A stretch of 22,193 nt of DNA, taken from Mycobacterium syngnathidarum. GTDB taxonomy: Bacteria > Actinomycetota > Actinomycetes > Mycobacteriales > Mycobacteriaceae. The translations under genes and the position numbers were made by a program. Position 1 is the stretch's first letter; each line of letters starts with the position of its first letter. The notes below the pieces were generated by a model that saw nothing but the letters and a program-made list of their open reading frames with translations, did no database searches and had not been told where the DNA came from. Shown here piece by piece: positions 1-8,347 of the stretch. The DNA lies in contig NZ_MLCL01000028.1 in NCBI RefSeq assembly GCF_001942625.1, positions 1-22,193 of the forward strand, read 5' to 3'.

Positions 1-917
1 TCGGCACCGGCGCCGGACTGTCCGCATCCTCGATCACCCGGCTCACGGCCCAGTGGCAGGACGAGGCGAAGGCCTTCGGCACCAGGGACCTCTCGCAGGT
101 CGACTACGTGTACCTGTGGGTCGACGGCATCCACCTGAAAGTCCGGCTCGAGCAGGAAAAGCTCTGCCTGTTGGTGATGCTCGGGGTGCGGGCGGACGGC
201 CGCAAGGAACTCGTCGCCCTGGCCGACGGCTACCGAGAGTCCACCGAGTCCTGGGCGGACCTGCTGCGGGATTGCCGCCGCCGCGGGATGCGCGCGCCGG
301 CGCTCGCGGTCGGGGACGGAGCTTTGGGATTCTGGCGGGCACTGCGGGAGGTGTTCCCCGCCACCCGCGAACAACGCTGCTGGTTCCACAAACAAGCCAA
401 CGTTCTTGCTGCACTCCCGAAATCGGCGCATCCGGGTGCGTTGGCGGCGATGAAGGAGATCATCGGGGCCGAGGACATCGACAAGGCGCAGTTGGCGATC
501 GCAGCGTTCGAACGTGACTACAGCGCGAAGTACCCGAAAGCGGTGAAGAAAATCGTCGATGACGCCGACGTGCTGCTCGAGTACTTCCGGTATCCCGCCG
601 AGCACTGGGTGCATCTACGCACCACGAACCCGATCGAATCGACCTTCGCGACGGTTCGGCTTCGGACCAGGGTGACCAAGGGCCCGGGATCACGGGCGGC
701 GGGCATGGCGATGGCCTACAAGCTGATCGAAGCAGCGCAGTCGCGGTGGCGGGCGGTCAACGCACCACACCTGGTGGCGTTGGTGCGGGCCGGCGCAGTG
801 TTCCACCAGGGCAAGCTCCTCGAACGTCCGGTCGACATCACCCCGGAACCATCGCCCGACACCCCAGTGTCCGAGGTCGCCTGACGACCCTCGATCCACA
901 GGATTTGACTATTTCTC
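1..917 (+). mobile_element. IS256-family element, 3' part (left side cut by window edge)
   Basis: This is the right-hand part of an IS256-family insertion sequence. It contains the transposase 3' portion and ends in a 24-bp terminal repeat at 894-917, beginning ATCCACAGG. That repeat matches the low-coordinate end of the second IS256-family element (8606-8629, reverse complement) at 20 of 24 positions. Directly after 917 the sequence turns, in frame, into the C-terminal end of an IclR-type regulator, so the element inserted into or deleted part of that gene. The left end and any target duplication lie outside the window. Confidence 0.85.
3..884 (+). CDS. IS256-family transposase, N-terminus outside the window
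   Basis: Mutator-like DDE transposase of the IS256 family (mobile-element function only). The reading frame is open from the first bases of the window, so the true start lies upstream and about the last 293 residues are seen. Family hallmarks are the first Asp in YLWVDGI, the second Asp in AVGDGALGFW and the Glu in TTNPIESTF. The segment EQRCWFHKQANVLAALPKS is also typical of the family. It is intact across the visible part and ends with TGA 10 bp before the terminal repeat. It closely resembles the broken transposase at 8639-9960 but is clearly not identical to it, so the two elements are related rather than recent copies. Confidence 0.93.
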   Translation, partial: GTGAGLSASSITRLTAQWQDEAKAFGTRDLSQVDYVYLWVDGIHLKVRLEQEKLCLLVMLGVRADGRKELVALADGYRESTESWADLLRDCRRRGMRAPALAVGDGALGFWRALREVFPATREQRCWFHKQANVLAALPKSAHPGALAAMKEIIGAEDIDKAQLAIAAFERDYSAKYPKAVKKIVDDADVLLEYFRYPAEHWVHLRTTNPIESTFATVRLRTRVTKGPGSRAAGMAMAYKLIEAAQSRWRAVNAPHLVALVRAGAVFHQGKLLERPVDITPEPSPDTPVSEVA

Positions 918-1120
918 GAAAGAGCGGTTTCGCGACCAGTAGGGAGGAAAGCGAAGAAGGTGTCGCATCCGTTGCTGTCGCCATACCTGCAAGAGGTCCC
1001 GACGTGAGGCTGGCACTAAATGCATCAGCGCCGAGCTATCGGTTACGGCCATCACATGTCCGCAAAGTAGCTGGCATCATCGGCGAAGCTGCCGCAGAGC
1101 TTGCTACTAAGCTGGTCTAA
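918..1120 (+). pseudogene. C-terminal remnant of an IclR-family regulator, truncated by IS256-family insertion
   Basis: About 67 residues in an open frame match the end of the IclR effector-binding domain. The segment GFATSREESEEGVASVAVAI corresponds to the usual 'GYAVSREELEEGVVSVAVPI'. It is followed by a conserved ALNASAPSYRL stretch and a C-terminal helix ending in AAAELATKLV, then TAA at 1118-1120. The DNA-binding N-terminus is absent; in its place is the IS256-family end at 917. The fragment cannot bind DNA and should be non-functional. Its stop lies 24 bp before the next gene, so the two were probably co-transcribed before the insertion. It is distinct from the intact IclR gene at 7598-8347. 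Confidence 0.8.
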
Positions 1121-1144
1121 CTACATTGGCAAAGGAGATGTTCT

Positions 1145-1615
1145 GTGTCGAGTACCCCCGACCTGCCGGCGTTCGTTTCGACGATCGATGACTACCTGCG
1201 CTTAGAACAGCGCCACTCGCCGGCCGAGCAAATGTTCGCAACCGTCCTCACAGACGACTTCGAAATCGGCTTTCGCGGCGGCCACCAATGGAAGGGACTC
1301 AATGGTCTGCGGTTGTATCTCACGCAGCGGGACGGGATTTTCGACGAACGCCTCGAACTGCGTCAAGTACTTTCCTACGTTCCGGTGCAGGAGGATGTCA
1401 TCGAGCTGACGACACGACTCGAGTTCTTCTTCCGTCGCTGGAGAGCTCCTTCGCCGGTCAGCGAAGAATTCACCGGTGCGGCCTTTCACACGTGGCTGAT
1501 CCGCATTGTCGACCATGAGACCCGCGTGGCCCGGGTGGTTATCGATGGATTTGCAAATCTCAACGACAACGCCAGGGCGGCGTTTGCTATCCCAGATGAA
1601 GGGTTCGACGAATAA
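1145..1615 (+). CDS. NTF2/SnoaL-like small protein
   Basis: A 156-residue protein with the appearance of the NTF2-like (SnoaL / limonene-epoxide hydrolase / ring-dioxygenase small-subunit) fold. An N-terminal helix (IDDYLRLEQRHSP) is followed by LTDDFEIGFRGGHQWKGLNGLRLYL, then strand-rich sequence with paired aromatics (EFFFRRWR, AFHTWLIRIVDHET). The GTG start at 1145 is supported by AAAGGAG at 1131-1137, 7 bp upstream. There is no signal peptide or membrane segment. Such proteins may be small isomerases, hydrolases, dehydratases or non-catalytic partners; the substrate cannot be told from sequence. It lies between a broken regulator and an aromatic catabolic operon, which hints at a catabolic role but does not show one. 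Confidence 0.75.
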   Translation: MSSTPDLPAFVSTIDDYLRLEQRHSPAEQMFATVLTDDFEIGFRGGHQWKGLNGLRLYLTQRDGIFDERLELRQVLSYVPVQEDVIELTTRLEFFFRRWRAPSPVSEEFTGAAFHTWLIRIVDHETRVARVVIDGFANLNDNARAAFAIPDEGFDE

Positions 1616-1839
1616 CGCATGTGACCGCATCGTGATCACTTTGCGCTTTACTCGCACAACCCGTGGGCCGACAACACGGGTGCAGATCAGGCCGCCTGCT
1701 TCGCCGGGAGACGCCGCGGCCACGAAAGTTGCAGGGCGGCTGGACATTAGCGCCGTGGATGGGTTGACCGGCCGCCGTGTGTTTGACCGCCGTCGTCAAG
1801 CGCCCTTCGAAGCGATTACCTTGACAATTTCTCCACTGC

Positions 1840-2328
1840 TTACGTGTCGCCGACGCCGAAAGCCTCGGCGAAGCTAACGTTGCCCCTGGTTTCCCTCTGG
1901 GTTGCGTCCACGGCAGCCAGGAGGCGGGAGTTCTCGATGACTATCATCTCGACGTCCTGTTGGTCATCTGCATAGTGGCGATGCCATACCCACGGCGGCG
2001 TATACACGAAGTCGCCTGCGCTCCACGTTACGCGTTGATCGCCAATCTCCGACCAGCCCGAGCCATGTCGCACGAAGTGAACTGACTCGTGTACGTGTCG
2101 ATGAAGGTCACTGCCCGCACCGGCGGGGATCTTCTGCAGGAAGAACTCAATGGAGCGGGCGGGTATCCGCAGAAGCAATCCAATTTCTGATGGGCTTCCG
2201 GTCTGGATCCAGTGTGCCTCGGTGGAGTTCACGACGAGGTGCTCCTCGGTCACGTGCTGGGTGTCGCGATCCCCTGCGCGCGCCATACTTTCGGCGAAAT
2301 CGGCTAGCTCGTCACGGGATAGGGTCAT
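1840..2328 (-). CDS. Single-domain cupin protein at the end of the pca operon
   Basis: A 162-residue protein with one cupin barrel. Motif 1 is visible as HRHVHESVHFVRHGSG (metal ligands His-x-His and Glu) and motif 2 as GDFVYTPPWVWHRH (the later His ligand). The DFVYTPPWVWH wording resembles the gentisate/1-hydroxy-2-naphthoate dioxygenase cupins, but the protein is half their length, so a ring-cleavage activity cannot be assumed. The ATG at 2328 is chosen because AGAGGAG stands 7 bp upstream and the frame upstream of it has no family similarity. It follows pcaJ by 71 bp on the same strand and may be the last gene of that transcript. The substrate is unknown. Confidence 0.8.
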   Translation of the reverse strand: MTLSRDELADFAESMARAGDRDTQHVTEEHLVVNSTEAHWIQTGSPSEIGLLLRIPARSIEFFLQKIPAGAGSDLHRHVHESVHFVRHGSGWSEIGDQRVTWSAGDFVYTPPWVWHRHYADDQQDVEMIVIENSRLLAAVDATQRETRGNVSFAEAFGVGDT

Positions 2329-2399
2329 CAATCCACTCCTCTGGGAATTTCGTCGCTGAGCGAGCATGGAGTCACTTTTCGGCGACCCAAGCGCCAGGG

Positions 2400-3089
2400 T
2401 CACGACAGAGCTATGTGCAAGCGCTTCTCGAGCGCGGCGATACTGATGGCGAAGGTCTCGAGTACGCGCACGCGTCCGTCTCCGGCGTTGTCGATGTCGA
2501 AGATCGCGTACTCGGTATACAGCCGGCTGACGCACCGAAGCCCGGTCAGCGGGTAACTGCACTCCGGAACCAACTTCGCGGTCCTGTCCTTGCCGAACAG
2601 CGTCATCATCACGAATACGCGCTTCGCTCCGATGGCGAGATCCATCGCACCCCCGACCGCGGGAATGGCGTCCGGTGCTCCGGTGTGCCAGTTGGCGAGG
2701 TCTCCACGCTCGCTGACCTGAAACGCCCCGAGCACACACACGTCGAGATGGCCGCCGCGCATCATGGCGAAGGAGTCGGCGTGGTGGAAGTAGGACGCCC
2801 CAGGGGTTTCGGTGACCGGAACCTTGCCTGCATTGGTGAGATCCGGGTCAATGGCGTCTCCTGTCGCGGCGCCTCCCATGCCGAGCATGCCGTTCTCGGT
2901 GTGCAGCACCACCTCGGCGGCGGGGTCGAGGTAGTCGGCGACCATCGTGGGCTGGCCGATGCCGAGATTGACGTACGACCCAGGTGCGATGTCGCGGGCG
3001 ATCATCGCGGCGATCTCCCCGCGGTCCAACGGGCCACGGTCGAGATGCTCGACACGACGCCGTGTCCTTGCATCGAGCGTTCCCGTCAC
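2400..3089 (-). CDS. pcaJ: 3-oxoadipate CoA-transferase subunit B
   Basis: Beta subunit of the family I CoA-transferase that moves CoA from succinyl-CoA to 3-oxoadipate, the next-to-last step of the protocatechuate branch. Its 229 residues are full length. The signature NLGIGQPTMVADYL is followed by TENGMLGMG, whose Glu (about residue 65) is the expected covalent CoA carrier. The C-terminal part carries the usual Y(T)EYAIFDID segment. The start is GTG at 3089 and overlaps the pcaI stop as GTGA, so the two subunits are translationally coupled. Family I enzymes also act on acetoacetate or other 3-oxoacids; the pca neighbours decide the assignment. Confidence 0.93.
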   Translation of the reverse strand: MTGTLDARTRRRVEHLDRGPLDRGEIAAMIARDIAPGSYVNLGIGQPTMVADYLDPAAEVVLHTENGMLGMGGAATGDAIDPDLTNAGKVPVTETPGASYFHHADSFAMMRGGHLDVCVLGAFQVSERGDLANWHTGAPDAIPAVGGAMDLAIGAKRVFVMMTLFGKDRTAKLVPECSYPLTGLRCVSRLYTEYAIFDIDNAGDGRVRVLETFAISIAALEKRLHIALS

Positions 3090-3784
3090 GAGGCGGCCTC
3101 GGTGCGGGCGGCGGGAATCGAGGACAGGTCGAGGATGCGGTCGACGAAGATACCCGGCGTCACGACCGTCTCGGGGTCGATGCCTCCGGTCTCGACGACG
3201 CGGGAGACCTCAACGACGGTCAGCGTGGCGGCGGTCGCCATGACCGGACCGAAGTTGCGAGCAGTCTTGCGGTACAACAGGTTTCCGGCCCGGTCGGCCA
3301 GGTGTGCTGCGATGAGTGCGACGTCGCCGCGGATCGGATACTCCAGCACGTAGTCGCGGCCGTCGATCGTGCGGATCTCCTTGCCCGAGGCGAGCGGGGT
3401 GCCGACACCGGTCGGGCAGAAGAACGCGCCAATGCCCGCGCCTGCCGCTCTGATCCGCTCGGCCAGGTTGCCCTGCGGGACCACTTCGAGGTCGACCATG
3501 CCGTCCCGGTAGAGCCTGTCGAACACGTACGAATCGGCCTGTCGGGGGAAGGAACAAATGACCTTCGCGACCCGACCGGCAGCCAGCAGCGCGGCCAGAC
3601 CGGTGTCGCCGTTGCCCGCGTTGTTGCTGACGATGGTGAGCTCGGCGGCGCCCTGTTCGATGATCGCATCGATGAGTGTGGTGGGCATGCCCGCCATGCC
3701 GAATCCGCCGACGAGAATTGTGGCGCCGTCAGCGATTCCGGCGACGGCTTCGTGGGCGGCGGCGCAGACGGCGGTGCGGCTCAT
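3086..3784 (-). CDS. pcaI: 3-oxoadipate CoA-transferase subunit A
   Basis: Alpha subunit of the same CoA-transferase, 232 residues. The N-terminal ATILVGGFGMAGMP is the family's CoA-binding glycine-rich motif, followed by IVSNNAGNGDTGLAALL and GTPLASGKEIRTIDGRDYVLE, typical of PcaI/ScoA proteins. The frame stays open a further 126 codons upstream, but the ATG at 3784 is the true start: it begins at the conserved N-terminus and overlaps the pcaL stop as ATGA. It forms a heterotetramer with PcaJ. The soluble enzyme has no unusual features. Confidence 0.93.
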   Translation of the reverse strand: MSRTAVCAAAHEAVAGIADGATILVGGFGMAGMPTTLIDAIIEQGAAELTIVSNNAGNGDTGLAALLAAGRVAKVICSFPRQADSYVFDRLYRDGMVDLEVVPQGNLAERIRAAGAGIGAFFCPTGVGTPLASGKEIRTIDGRDYVLEYPIRGDVALIAAHLADRAGNLLYRKTARNFGPVMATAATLTVVEVSRVVETGGIDPETVVTPGIFVDRILDLSSIPAARTEAAS

Positions 3785-4962
3785 GACGACGCCCGCTCGT
3801 CCTCGTCGAATTCCGGCAATACCTCGGCGGCGATGCGAAACGCGGAGTTGGCGTCGGGGACGCCACAGTAGATGGCAGTCTGCATCAGCAGCTCCTTGAT
3901 CTCGTCGTTGCTCAAACCGTTCCGGCGGGCCGCTCGCAGGTGCATCGCCAGTTCCTCGCGGTGCCCGCGCGCGACCAGCGCCGTCAGGGTGATCATCGAG
4001 CGGCTGCGAAGGTCTAGACCTGGGCGTGTCCAGATGGTTCCCCAGGCGTACTGGGTGATCAGGTGCTGGAAATCGGCGGTCATGTCGGTGGTACCGGCGA
4101 TTGCCCGGTCGACGTGCCCGTCGCCGAGCACCTGGCGCCGTATCGCCATTCCCGCGCGACACACATCCTCGACGGTCCTAGTCGCAGGCTGCGGAATACC
4201 CACCTGCTCTGCGATGAGGCCGGCGACCCGGTCCGGGGCTTCGGCGGGTGCCAGGTGGCCGACACCGTCGAGCACTACGAGGTCACCGTCCTGGACACCG
4301 GAGGCGATGCGCCGCAATGACTCCGGCGGTGTGGGCACGTCGGCGCTGCCTGCCACGGCCAGGACGGGAGTGACGATCTCGCGCAATCGGTCGGAGACGT
4401 CGAATGCCGCGAGGGCCTCGCAGGCCTGCGCATAGGACTCCGGATCGGTGTGGCTGAGGGTGTCCAGCAGCGCCGCGCCGACACCTGGTTGCCGGTCGAC
4501 GAAGCCCGGCGCGAACCACCGCTGGGCCGCGCCCGAGAGTAAGGTTTCGACGCCCTCGGCGCGGACGGTGGCGGCGCGCTCGAGCCAGCCAGCTGGGGTG
4601 CCGATCAACGCACCGGTGCCCAGTAGGGTCGCCGAGTCCACCCGTTGCGGCGCGTCGAGCATCAGCTGCAGACCGACACAGCCACCGAGCGAATCACCGG
4701 CGTAGTGGAAGGTCTCGGCGTGCATGTCGTCGGCGAGTGCCAGCACGGCGACCGCGAGTTCGGCGATCGTGAAGGGCTCGCCAGGACCGCCTCGACCGTG
4801 ACCGGGTAGGTCCCACCCGACGACGCGGGCGTGCGCACTCAGCCATCCAGCCGCAGCGCTCCACAGCGTGGCTGCCGAGGTACCCAGTGAAGGCCCCAGC
4901 ACGAGGACAGGCGCACCGTCGGGTCCGCCGAAGTCGATTGTGGCCAAGGCCGGAATGGTCAT
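3781..4962 (-). CDS. pcaL: Fused 3-oxoadipate enol-lactonase / 4-carboxymuconolactone decarboxylase
   Basis: A 393-residue bifunctional enzyme. Residues 1 to about 255 are an alpha/beta-hydrolase (PcaD activity) with nucleophile Ser91 in GDSLGG, acid Asp208 in AGSADVP and base His236 in GVGHLAP. Residues from about 265 are a carboxymuconolactone decarboxylase domain (PcaC activity), recognisable from GMAIRRQVLG, RSMITLTALVARGHREELAMHLRAARRNG and AIYCGVPDANSAF. It converts 4-carboxymuconolactone through the enol-lactone to 3-oxoadipate. The fusion is characteristic of actinobacteria such as Rhodococcus and Streptomyces. The ATG at 4962 overlaps the pcaB stop, and its own stop overlaps the pcaI start (both ATGA). 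Confidence 0.96.
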   Translation of the reverse strand: MTIPALATIDFGGPDGAPVLVLGPSLGTSAATLWSAAAGWLSAHARVVGWDLPGHGRGGPGEPFTIAELAVAVLALADDMHAETFHYAGDSLGGCVGLQLMLDAPQRVDSATLLGTGALIGTPAGWLERAATVRAEGVETLLSGAAQRWFAPGFVDRQPGVGAALLDTLSHTDPESYAQACEALAAFDVSDRLREIVTPVLAVAGSADVPTPPESLRRIASGVQDGDLVVLDGVGHLAPAEAPDRVAGLIAEQVGIPQPATRTVEDVCRAGMAIRRQVLGDGHVDRAIAGTTDMTADFQHLITQYAWGTIWTRPGLDLRSRSMITLTALVARGHREELAMHLRAARRNGLSNDEIKELLMQTAIYCGVPDANSAFRIAAEVLPEFDEDERASS

Positions 4963-6164
4963 GACGCAGACTTGATGAAGCGGCGGGCCCGACTCAAGGT
5001 CGAATCGATCAGCCGATCGGCGGCACCGGTGTAGTCGGGCCGTGCTGGGCTACCGGTCAACTCGGTCATTGCACGTTGTTCGGTGAGCAGCCCGCCCGCG
5101 TCGGCCAGGTTCGCGGCCGCCCGCGCCGTGTCCACCTGCAACCCGGAGAGCAGTTCGGAGGCTTGGATGGCCGCCACGACGGTGTGGCGGGCGAGCGTGC
5201 GCAGTGTGGCCCATTCGGCGTGCCACGCGCCGTCGGAGCGCTCGTCGACACTCGCTCCTGCGGCCAGGTGCAGGGTGGCGCCCAAGGTGCCCGCGGTGAG
5301 CGCGGTGCGCCGGATCAACACAGAGCGGACGGGATTGTTCTTGTGCGGCATCGTCGATGAGCCGCCACCAGTCCCCTCGGCCAGCTCGCCGACCTCGGGC
5401 CGGCTACCGGTCGCGATGTCGGCGGCGATGTGCCCCCAGGCGTCGCAGCAGCTCACCAACGCATCCCCGATGCGGGTGATCGCCGAGCGGGTGGTGTGCC
5501 AGGGCGGAGCCGGCGCCAGCCGCAGTGCGCCGGCGAGCGCGTCGCTCAACGCGATGGCGCCGTCCACCGAACCGGTCAATTCGGTAGCCGCCGCCAGCGT
5601 TCCCACCGCGCCACCGACCTGCACCGGCAGCGAGGGCAGCAGCCCGGTCAGCGGTTCGGCGGCGTCCAGTATGCCGGTAAGCCAACGTGCCATCTTGGCG
5701 CCGAAGGTGCTTGGTAGGGCGGCCTGGGTCAGGGTACGCGCGAGTGTTGGTGTGCTCCGGTGCCTCTCAGCGAGCTCGGACAGCGCCCGGACTTGGACGG
5801 TGAACTCGTCGCCGATGCGCATGAGGACATCACGGGCGCAGATGACGAGCGCTGTGTCGACGACGTCCTGACTGGTTAGCCCGCGGTGTAACCAGCGGGC
5901 TGTCGCCGCCGTTGAGCGCTCACGCAACAACGTGACCAGAGCGCTGACGGGGCTGCCGTCGGTGGCGGCGCGGCGGGCGATCGACTCGGTGTCGGCGTCG
6001 GCGATGAGGTCTGCCAAGCTGGCACGCGCCTCTTGCGGTGCGATACCGGCGTCGACGAGGCTGTCCAGCCACGCCCGTTCCACGGCCACCATGGCCTCGA
6101 GGAATGCGGGGCCGCTCATCAGGTCGCCTGCGAGGTCGTCGCCCGGCCAGAAGAGGTCAGTCAT
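4959..6164 (-). CDS. pcaB: 3-carboxy-cis,cis-muconate cycloisomerase
   Basis: A 401-residue member of the fumarase/aspartase superfamily that cyclises 3-carboxy-cis,cis-muconate, the ring-cleavage product of PcaHG, to 4-carboxymuconolactone. The superfamily signature GSSTMPHKNNP is at about residues 268-278. HRGLTSQDVVDTA (about 93-105) is the second conserved block and RTLTQAALPSTFG the substrate-facing loop. The length is a little shorter than many PcaB proteins but includes all core blocks. The frame is open further upstream, but the ATG at 6164 overlaps the pcaG stop as ATGA and starts at the family N-terminus (MTDLFWPGD). Confidence 0.95.
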   Translation of the reverse strand: MTDLFWPGDDLAGDLMSGPAFLEAMVAVERAWLDSLVDAGIAPQEARASLADLIADADTESIARRAATDGSPVSALVTLLRERSTAATARWLHRGLTSQDVVDTALVICARDVLMRIGDEFTVQVRALSELAERHRSTPTLARTLTQAALPSTFGAKMARWLTGILDAAEPLTGLLPSLPVQVGGAVGTLAAATELTGSVDGAIALSDALAGALRLAPAPPWHTTRSAITRIGDALVSCCDAWGHIAADIATGSRPEVGELAEGTGGGSSTMPHKNNPVRSVLIRRTALTAGTLGATLHLAAGASVDERSDGAWHAEWATLRTLARHTVVAAIQASELLSGLQVDTARAAANLADAGGLLTEQRAMTELTGSPARPDYTGAADRLIDSTLSRARRFIKSAS

Positions 6165-6730
6165 CGCTGGTGTCCCGCGTAGCGCAGGAAGACCGTCTCG
6201 GGTTTGCCTGGCGCGTCCTGCAATTGGATGTCGAAGCGTAGTCCGGCGCCCTCGCGGGTGGCGATGAGCGTGTCGCGACGCTCGGGCGGCAGGGACGCCA
6301 GCAGTGGATCGCCGGCCAGCTGCCCCCCGGGCACGTAGGCGCGGGTGAACAGCCGGTTGAGCAGCCCGCGGGCGAACACGGTGATCAGAAAGAACGGTGC
6401 CGCACCGGGATCGCAGGGACCTGGGATGACGGTGGAAAAGTTGTACCGTCCGCCATCGTCGGTGCCGGCGCGGCCCCACCCAGTGAAGGTCCAGCCGTCC
6501 CGGTGTAGCGAGCCGGTGGACGTGGGGATGGTGCCGTCGGCGTTTGCCTGCCAGATCTCAAGTAGGGCGTCGGGAACAGGCTGGCCGTCACCATCGAGGA
6601 CCAAGCCGGAAAGCTGGACGGCACCCGGTGAGCCGGCCGGAACCAGCTGGTCGCACCGGTCGAACGGGAGTGCGTAACCGAAAAAGGGTCCGACGGTCTG
6701 CCCCGGGGTGGCGGTGAGCAGGGTATTCAT
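6161..6730 (-). CDS. pcaG: Protocatechuate 3,4-dioxygenase alpha subunit
   Basis: A 189-residue alpha subunit of the intradiol ring-cleaving dioxygenase. It begins with TPGQTVGPFFGYALPF, the classic N-terminus of PcaG, followed by the intradiol fold segment VLDGDGQPVPDALLEIWQAN and GWGRAGTDDGGRYNFSTVIPG. In this family the alpha subunit has lost the iron ligands and supports the active site of PcaH. The ATG at 6730 shares one base with the pcaH stop (TGATG), which explains the stoichiometric pairing. The downstream end overlaps pcaB by 4 bp. Confidence 0.95.
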   Translation of the reverse strand: MNTLLTATPGQTVGPFFGYALPFDRCDQLVPAGSPGAVQLSGLVLDGDGQPVPDALLEIWQANADGTIPTSTGSLHRDGWTFTGWGRAGTDDGGRYNFSTVIPGPCDPGAAPFFLITVFARGLLNRLFTRAYVPGGQLAGDPLLASLPPERRDTLIATREGAGLRFDIQLQDAPGKPETVFLRYAGHQR

Positions 6731-7527
6731 CAGTGTTCGCTTCCGCGGTGGGGATCCTCGGTCGGAGTGCGCGTCGCGCCGGTGAGGATGATGTCCCACC
6801 GGTATCCGGTGGCCCATTCGTGGGTGGTGACGTCGTGGTCGTAGTTGGCAATCAGTCGGTCTCGGGCCTTTCGGTCGGTGATCGACTGATAGATCGGGTC
6901 CAGCGCGAACAACGGGTCGCCGGGGAAGTACATCTGGGTGATCAGCCGTTGCGTGAATTCCGTTCCGAACACCGAGAAGTGGATGTGGGCTGGGCGCCAA
7001 GCGTTGCGGTGGTTCCTCCACGGATACGGCCCTGGCTTGATCGTGGTGAAGCGGTAGCTTCCGTCGTCATCGGTCAGGCAGCGGCCGACGCCGGTGAAGT
7101 TGGGGTCGATCGCGGACGGGTGCTGATCACGCTTGTGGATGTAGCGACCGCCGGCGTTGGCCTGCCAGATCTCGACGAGTTGACGTCGCACCGGCCGTCC
7201 GTCGCCGTCGACCACCCGGCCGGTCACCACTATCCGTTCGCCGATGGGTTCGCCTGAGTGCTGGATGGTGAGGTCCGATTCAAGCGGATGCACGTCGCGT
7301 TCGGAAAAGCAGGGCGTCCACAGCTCGACGCCCTCCGGGTCAGCGTGGTGTAGGTCCTTCGTGGGATGACGCAGCAGGCTGCTGCGGTAGGGCGCGTAGC
7401 CGAGCCGCGGCTGCGTCTCCTCGATGCCAGCGCGCTGATACTCGGACTCGATCGCCTCGATCTCCGCGCTGATCGCCTGCTGCCTCGGCAACCCGCCGTC
7501 GGGATCGGGGTCGATCACTGCTGTCAT
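6730..7527 (-). CDS. pcaH: Protocatechuate 3,4-dioxygenase beta subunit
   Basis: A 265-residue catalytic beta subunit that cleaves protocatechuate with O2 at a non-heme Fe(III) centre, giving 3-carboxy-cis,cis-muconate. Iron ligands can be placed at Tyr129 (GGRYIHKRD), Tyr168 (GPYPWRN), His181 and His183 (WRPAHIHFS). Their spacing of 39, 13 and 2 equals that in the well-studied Pseudomonas enzyme. It is the first gene of the minus-strand operon and runs into pcaG with a one-base overlap. The ATG at 7527 has only a weak AAGG just upstream, so either poor initiation or a leaderless transcript is possible. Transcription is probably controlled by the divergent IclR regulator. Confidence 0.96.
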   Translation of the reverse strand: MTAVIDPDPDGGLPRQQAISAEIEAIESEYQRAGIEETQPRLGYAPYRSSLLRHPTKDLHHADPEGVELWTPCFSERDVHPLESDLTIQHSGEPIGERIVVTGRVVDGDGRPVRRQLVEIWQANAGGRYIHKRDQHPSAIDPNFTGVGRCLTDDDGSYRFTTIKPGPYPWRNHRNAWRPAHIHFSVFGTEFTQRLITQMYFPGDPLFALDPIYQSITDRKARDRLIANYDHDVTTHEWATGYRWDIILTGATRTPTEDPHRGSEH

Positions 7528-7597
7528 AGCCTTGACACTATTGGCTCCTCGGCGACTGACCTACGCTAGATTACCACTGAGCGGAAAGGATCCGTGA
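7528..7597. promoter_or_regulatory. Divergent pcaH / pcaR control region
   Basis: This 70-bp gap holds the start regions of the pca operon (leftwards) and the IclR regulator (rightwards). GGAAAGGA at 7583-7590 is the ribosome binding site for the regulator. I see no convincing sigma70-like promoter pair with normal spacing and no long palindrome. IclR proteins usually bind short imperfect palindromes in such gaps, so the operator is expected here but cannot be marked. Confidence 0.55.
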
Positions 7598-8347
7598 GTG
7601 GCGGGAAATACCTCAACGCCCGGCACCAGCGTCGCTTCTCGTTTGCTGCGCATGGTCGCCGCCTTCGATGAGTGGCACCGGACACTGACGCTGTCCGAAC
7701 TGGCGGGTAGGGCCAGCCTGCCGATGGCCACGGCCCACCGGCTGGCTGCCGAACTGGTTGCGGGCGGGGCGTTGCAGCGCCGCACGGACGGTCGTTTCGA
7801 GGTCGGCCGACTGATGTGGAGCGCTGGGCTGCTCGCCCCGGTCGGAGGCGGATTACGGCAGGTCGCAGAGCCGTTCTTGCACGATGTCTACGCGGCAACG
7901 CTCGCCACCGTGCACCTCGCGGTACGCGACGGCAACGAAGTATTGTACCTCGAGCGGATGATGGGTAGGGCATCCGTGCCGATCGTTAGCACCGTCGGCA
8001 GCAGGTTGCCGATGCACTGCACCGGCGTCGGCAAGGTGCTGTTGGCGCACGCGCCACGCGAAGTCCAGGATCAGGTGTTTGCCAATCTGACTCCGATTAC
8101 TCCCTACACAATCACCCAGCCTGCGGTGCTGTCCCGACAGTTGGAGGGGGTGCGGCGCGAGGGGTTGGCTACCACCGTGGAAGAGATGTCGCTAGGCGCC
8201 TGTTCACTGGCCGTGCCGATCGTCCGGCAGTCCGACGACGCTGTGGTGGCCGCGATCGCCGTCGTAGTTCCGTCGTTGAAGCGAGGTCGCCAGCGACTGC
8301 TCGGCGCCCTGCAGGTGGCTGCCCGCGGCATCGTCCGGCTGCTGTGA
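7598..8347 (+). CDS. pcaR: IclR-family regulator of the pca operon
   Basis: A 249-residue regulator. The N-terminal winged helix-turn-helix covers about residues 10-68 (LSELAGRASLPMATAHRLAAELV is the HTH). It is followed by an IclR effector domain with VHLAVRDGNEVLYLERM, LPMHCTGVGKVLLA and EGLATTVEEMSLGACSLAVPI. The GTG start at 7598 is chosen because GGAAAGGA lies 7 bp upstream. Divergent transcription from pcaH suggests that it senses a pathway intermediate (protocatechuate or 3-oxoadipate in known relatives) and controls pcaHGBLIJ. The symbol rests on context; sequence alone gives only the family. Confidence 0.85.
   Translation: MAGNTSTPGTSVASRLLRMVAAFDEWHRTLTLSELAGRASLPMATAHRLAAELVAGGALQRRTDGRFEVGRLMWSAGLLAPVGGGLRQVAEPFLHDVYAATLATVHLAVRDGNEVLYLERMMGRASVPIVSTVGSRLPMHCTGVGKVLLAHAPREVQDQVFANLTPITPYTITQPAVLSRQLEGVRREGLATTVEEMSLGACSLAVPIVRQSDDAVVAAIAVVVPSLKRGRQRLLGALQVAARGIVRLL

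Noticed and set aside
1616..1839. Possible small gene or terminator between the SnoaL-like and cupin genes
   Set aside because: The frames there are shadows running out of neighbouring genes, and no strong stem followed by a T run is seen.
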